Part shown: positions 21,783 to 21,792 of the stretch, in pieces | How positions within the stretch are numbered: position 1 is the first letter of the stretch | Layout: the number at the start of each line of letters is the position of its first letter | Origin: Thermoplasmata archaeon | GTDB taxonomy: Archaea > Thermoplasmatota > Thermoplasmata > Halarchaeoplasmatales > Halarchaeoplasmataceae | Reading direction: 5' to 3' | NCBI GenBank assembly: GCA_007129655.1 | Contig: SKVC01000072.1 | Coordinates: 1-21,792, forward strand | DNA length: 21,792 nucleotides | Translations under genes and position numbers: made by a program | The notes under the pieces: model-generated | The model's input: only the letters and a program-made list of their open reading frames with translations | Databases searched by the model: none | What the model was told of the DNA's origin: nothing

Positions 21783-21792
21783 AAAAATATTA

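Overview
The window reads as chromosomal DNA of a euryarchaeal-type archaeon, most likely in or near the Thermoplasmatota; that placement is inference. Archaeal markers are sn-glycerol-1-phosphate dehydrogenase (archaeal lipid backbone), deoxyhypusine synthase, PyrB/PyrI, a UPF0179 protein and an archaeal-type Thi4. A full GrpE-DnaK-DnaJ set is common in mesophilic or moderately thermophilic archaea and usually absent from hyperthermophiles. Promoters look archaeal: many genes have an AT-rich TATA box centred about 24-28 nt before the start codon, implying leaderless mRNAs. Genes inside operons instead use GGAGG/GGTG-type ribosome binding sites. I used this spacing to move several start codons.

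Layout. (1) 1-1675: the C-terminus of a membrane-anchored surface protein, then pyruvate kinase on the minus strand. (2) 1740-7144: a heat-shock island on the plus strand: hsp20, a winged-helix regulator, a second hsp20, grpE, dnaK, dnaJ. It is headed by a TATA box and a nested TACTAAT inverted-repeat operator. (3) 7145-9495, minus strand: thi4, then egsA (G1P dehydrogenase) and a UPF0179 gene. (4) 9559-14562, minus strand: an ABC-2 export system (ATPase plus two paralogous permeases, each with an FN3-like outside domain), followed by a separately promoted pair of unrecognised membrane/extracytoplasmic proteins. (5) 14697-16584: a TtuA/NcsA-type tRNA thiolase and deoxyhypusine synthase. (6) 16586-18003, minus strand: pyrB-pyrI. 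(7) 18210-19043: a Ras/Rab-like small GTPase with an odd G3 motif and a C-terminal extension. (8) 19166-21058: a cassette bounded by two perfect 54-bp direct repeats. (9) 21043-21782: DUF167 and Toprim (UPF0292-like) housekeeping genes.

The most unusual part is the 54-bp-flanked cassette. Each repeat copy carries the TATA box, leader and first five codons of the DUF167 gene. Only the right copy still leads into the gene; the left copy leads into a 16-codon dead end. Between them lie a visibly more AT-rich gene for an RRE (PqqD-like)/radical SAM/SPASM peptide maturase and a 70-residue single-span membrane protein. This looks like an acquired peptide- or protein-modification module that inserted at, or duplicated, a housekeeping promoter. 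No transposase or integrase is visible.

The genome is compact. Three convergent gene pairs are separated by 4, 0 and 1 nt. No tRNA, rRNA or CRISPR array was seen.
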